Positions 6,860 to 8,251 of a stretch of 8,251 bases of DNA are shown here, one piece after another. The notes beneath the pieces were generated by a model. That model was not told the origin of the DNA. It made no database searches and saw only the letters and a program-made list of their open reading frames with translations. The stretch is from the NCBI GenBank assembly GCA_018335615.1, contig JAGXRS010000168.1, positions 1 to 8,251 on the forward strand, in the 5' to 3' direction. A program made the translations under genes and the position numbers. Origin of the DNA: Hydrogenophaga sp. (GTDB lineage: Bacteria > Pseudomonadota > Gammaproteobacteria > Burkholderiales > Burkholderiaceae_C). Positions within the stretch are counted from its first letter, which is position 1; each line of letters opens with the position of its first letter.

Positions 6860-8251
6860 CCCGCAGCACCTGGCTGCTGGCGGCCTGCTGGGGCGCCCTG
6901 GGAACGATGGGCAGCGCCCTGGCCGCCGACCTGAGCACGGTGCCCTTCACCGACCCGGCCACCCGCATGCAGGACGGGCTGCGCCGGGCCGAACGCGCAG
7001 CACCGCCGGCCGCCCAGCCGCCCGCGGTGGCTGACAGCGCGCCGCTGCTGGAACCCCGCGCGCCCACGCTGCGCGGCACGGTGCGCCTGCAAGAGGTGGT
7101 GTTTTCACCGAGCGAGCTGCTGGAGGCGGGTGAACTCAACGCCGTGGCCCAGCCCTACCTGGGGCGCGACGTGTCCAGCGACGACCTGAACGCGTTCTTG
7201 CGCGCCATTCAGGCGCTCTACCTGCGCAAGGGCGTGCAGACCGCCGTGCCGGTGCTGCCCCAGCAAGACCTGCAAAGCGGCAGCATCCGCGTGCTGCTGG
7301 TGGAGGGCAAGCTGGGCGAGGTGACGGTGCAAGCCCCGGCGGGGACCGACCCGCGCTGGGTGGCCCGCTGGTTCGACCTGCCTGAGGGCGCGGTGATCCG
7401 CCCCGACGCCCTGGCCAGCCGCCTGAGCGTGTTCAACGCGGCCAGCGACTTCGGTGCCCAGGCGGCCTATGTGCCGGGTGCGGCGTTTGGCCGCAGCGAC
7501 CTGCTGGTGCAGCTGCCCGATGCCGCTGTCTCGCAGGTCTGGGCCCTGTTTGAAATGCCCGATGTGGGCGCTGGCAGCCAGGGCAGCAACGTGGTGGCCG
7601 GTTACCGGCGTGCCCCGCTCAGCGCCCAGGGCGGACGCGTTGACCTGATGGGCGTGGCCAACCGCGACAGCGCCACGCTGAGCCTGGCCGGCAGCCTGCC
7701 GCTGGGAGCGGCCGGGTGGCGGCTGGGCGCCAACGGTTCGGTGTCGCGTTCGCGCAGCACCTATGTGTGGCCCGACCCCGCGGAAAAGCCGCTGGACATC
7801 CGGGGCGAGTCCAGCTCACGGGCGCTGGAGCTGGCCCACCACCAGGCCATCAGCGCACGCCAGTTGCTGCGCTGGTCGGGCAGCTTGTCGCGGATCAAGA
7901 CCAACACCACGCTGGGCGGTGAGTTGTTCACCGACCGCAGCATCGACCGCTTCACCCTGGCGGCGTCCACCGACTGGCCCGCTGCCCTGGCCGGTGACGT
8001 GGTGCCGGCCACGCTGCGCGCCGCGTTCACCACCGGCAAAGGCCTGGGCCCTGCTTACCACTTTGGCGAACTCGGCGGCACGCTGGCCTTCAAGGCACCC
8101 GGGGCCGGTGGCCCGGTGTGGCGCCTGGGTGGCCAGTGGCGCTTTGCCCCCCACAACCCCACCGACCTGAGCGACCGCTGGCAGGCCGGCGGCGCCTACT
8201 CGGTGCGGGGTTTTGGCAGCGGCGCCGTCAGCGGCGAGCGCGGCGTGGCGC
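6856..8251 (+). CDS. TpsB-type outer-membrane transporter (ShlB/FhaC/HecB family), 3' end outside window
   Basis: The frame is open from 6856 to the last base (465 codons). The ATG at 6856 overlaps the upstream TGA as ATGA, suggesting translational coupling; an in-frame ATG at 6841 is less likely. A Sec signal peptide (TWLLAACWGALGTMGSALA, cleavage near residue 23-24) is followed by a short helix-like segment (MQDGLRRAERA) and a Pro/Ala-rich linker, matching the plug helix and linker of FhaC. Residues about 76-157 are a first POTRA domain with the family pattern PQQDLQSGSIRVLLVEGKLGEV. Residues about 158-219 are a second POTRA ending in VPGAAFGRSDLLVQLPD. From about 220 alternating residues indicate the 16-stranded barrel. 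YSVRGFGSG (VRGF at 450-453) is the conserved loop-6 motif needed for secretion in this family. About 90-110 residues should be missing. Such proteins secrete a partner exoprotein across the outer membrane; the nearest cargo candidate is the repeat protein upstream. Confidence 0.5.
   Translation, partial: MTRSTWLLAACWGALGTMGSALAADLSTVPFTDPATRMQDGLRRAERAAPPAAQPPAVADSAPLLEPRAPTLRGTVRLQEVVFSPSELLEAGELNAVAQPYLGRDVSSDDLNAFLRAIQALYLRKGVQTAVPVLPQQDLQSGSIRVLLVEGKLGEVTVQAPAGTDPRWVARWFDLPEGAVIRPDALASRLSVFNAASDFGAQAAYVPGAAFGRSDLLVQLPDAAVSQVWALFEMPDVGAGSQGSNVVAGYRRAPLSAQGGRVDLMGVANRDSATLSLAGSLPLGAAGWRLGANGSVSRSRSTYVWPDPAEKPLDIRGESSSRALELAHHQAISARQLLRWSGSLSRIKTNTTLGGELFTDRSIDRFTLAASTDWPAALAGDVVPATLRAAFTTGKGLGPAYHFGELGGTLAFKAPGAGGPVWRLGGQWRFAPHNPTDLSDRWQAGGAYSVRGFGSGAVSGERGVA

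Noticed and set aside
6877..6888. Possible lipobox LAAC in the transporter signal peptide
   Set aside because: The Cys is only residue 11, so the hydrophobic segment before it is too short. A normal signal peptidase I site (SALA/A) follows, and TpsB proteins are barrels, not lipoproteins.
1..8251. tRNA, rRNA, CRISPR array, insertion sequence or transposase, phage attachment site
   Set aside because: I saw no regularly spaced direct repeats with unique spacers at DNA level, no transposase-like protein and no terminal inverted repeats. The repeats present are protein-coding and divergent.

Overview
The window is GC-rich (roughly two thirds G+C by eye). It carries one block of plus-strand genes for exported and outer-membrane proteins, as expected of a high-GC Gram-negative bacterium. 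Signal peptides, a lipobox lipoprotein, an OmpA-like domain and a TpsB/FhaC-type outer-membrane transporter all point that way. Codon style and gene content suggest a betaproteobacterium (Burkholderiales/Comamonadaceae-like), but that placement is a guess from style and not a demonstrated assignment.

Layout: (1) 1-516, the 3' part of a gene whose product ends in an OmpA-like domain, probably cut by the window edge. (2) 517-721, an intergenic leader with a GC-rich palindrome, an unusually T/pyrimidine-rich stretch and a small hairpin just before the next start. (3) 722-5599, a 1625-residue secreted repeat protein with a Sec signal peptide, almost no lysine, no cysteine in the mature part, and no recognisable C-terminal anchor. 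(4) 5613-5655, a strong hairpin followed by seven T, a candidate terminator or attenuator. (5) 5684-6859, an outer-membrane lipoprotein whose C-terminal half is 36 pentapeptide repeats in unbroken register. (6) 6856 to the window end, a TpsB/FhaC/ShlB-type transporter, cut by the edge just after its VRGF motif. It overlaps the lipoprotein gene by four bases (ATGA).

Read together, genes 3, 5 and 6 look like an unconventional two-partner-secretion-like locus: a giant exported repeat protein, a surface or periplasmic pentapeptide-repeat lipoprotein, and a TpsB-like pore. The cargo candidate lacks the usual N-terminal TPS (haemagglutination activity) signature, so the pairing is inferred from neighbourhood only.

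The most striking observation is inside the giant protein. Twenty copies of a core motif, N-x8-N (usually N-x8-N-x3-N in the C-terminal half), alternate strictly short/long in spacing over all 19 intervals. This makes ten two-motif super-repeats, whose period shrinks from 183 residues near the N-terminus to 140 at the C-terminus. Nearly all of the shortening is in the long linker. I know of no described family with this tapering bipartite pattern, but I could not search.
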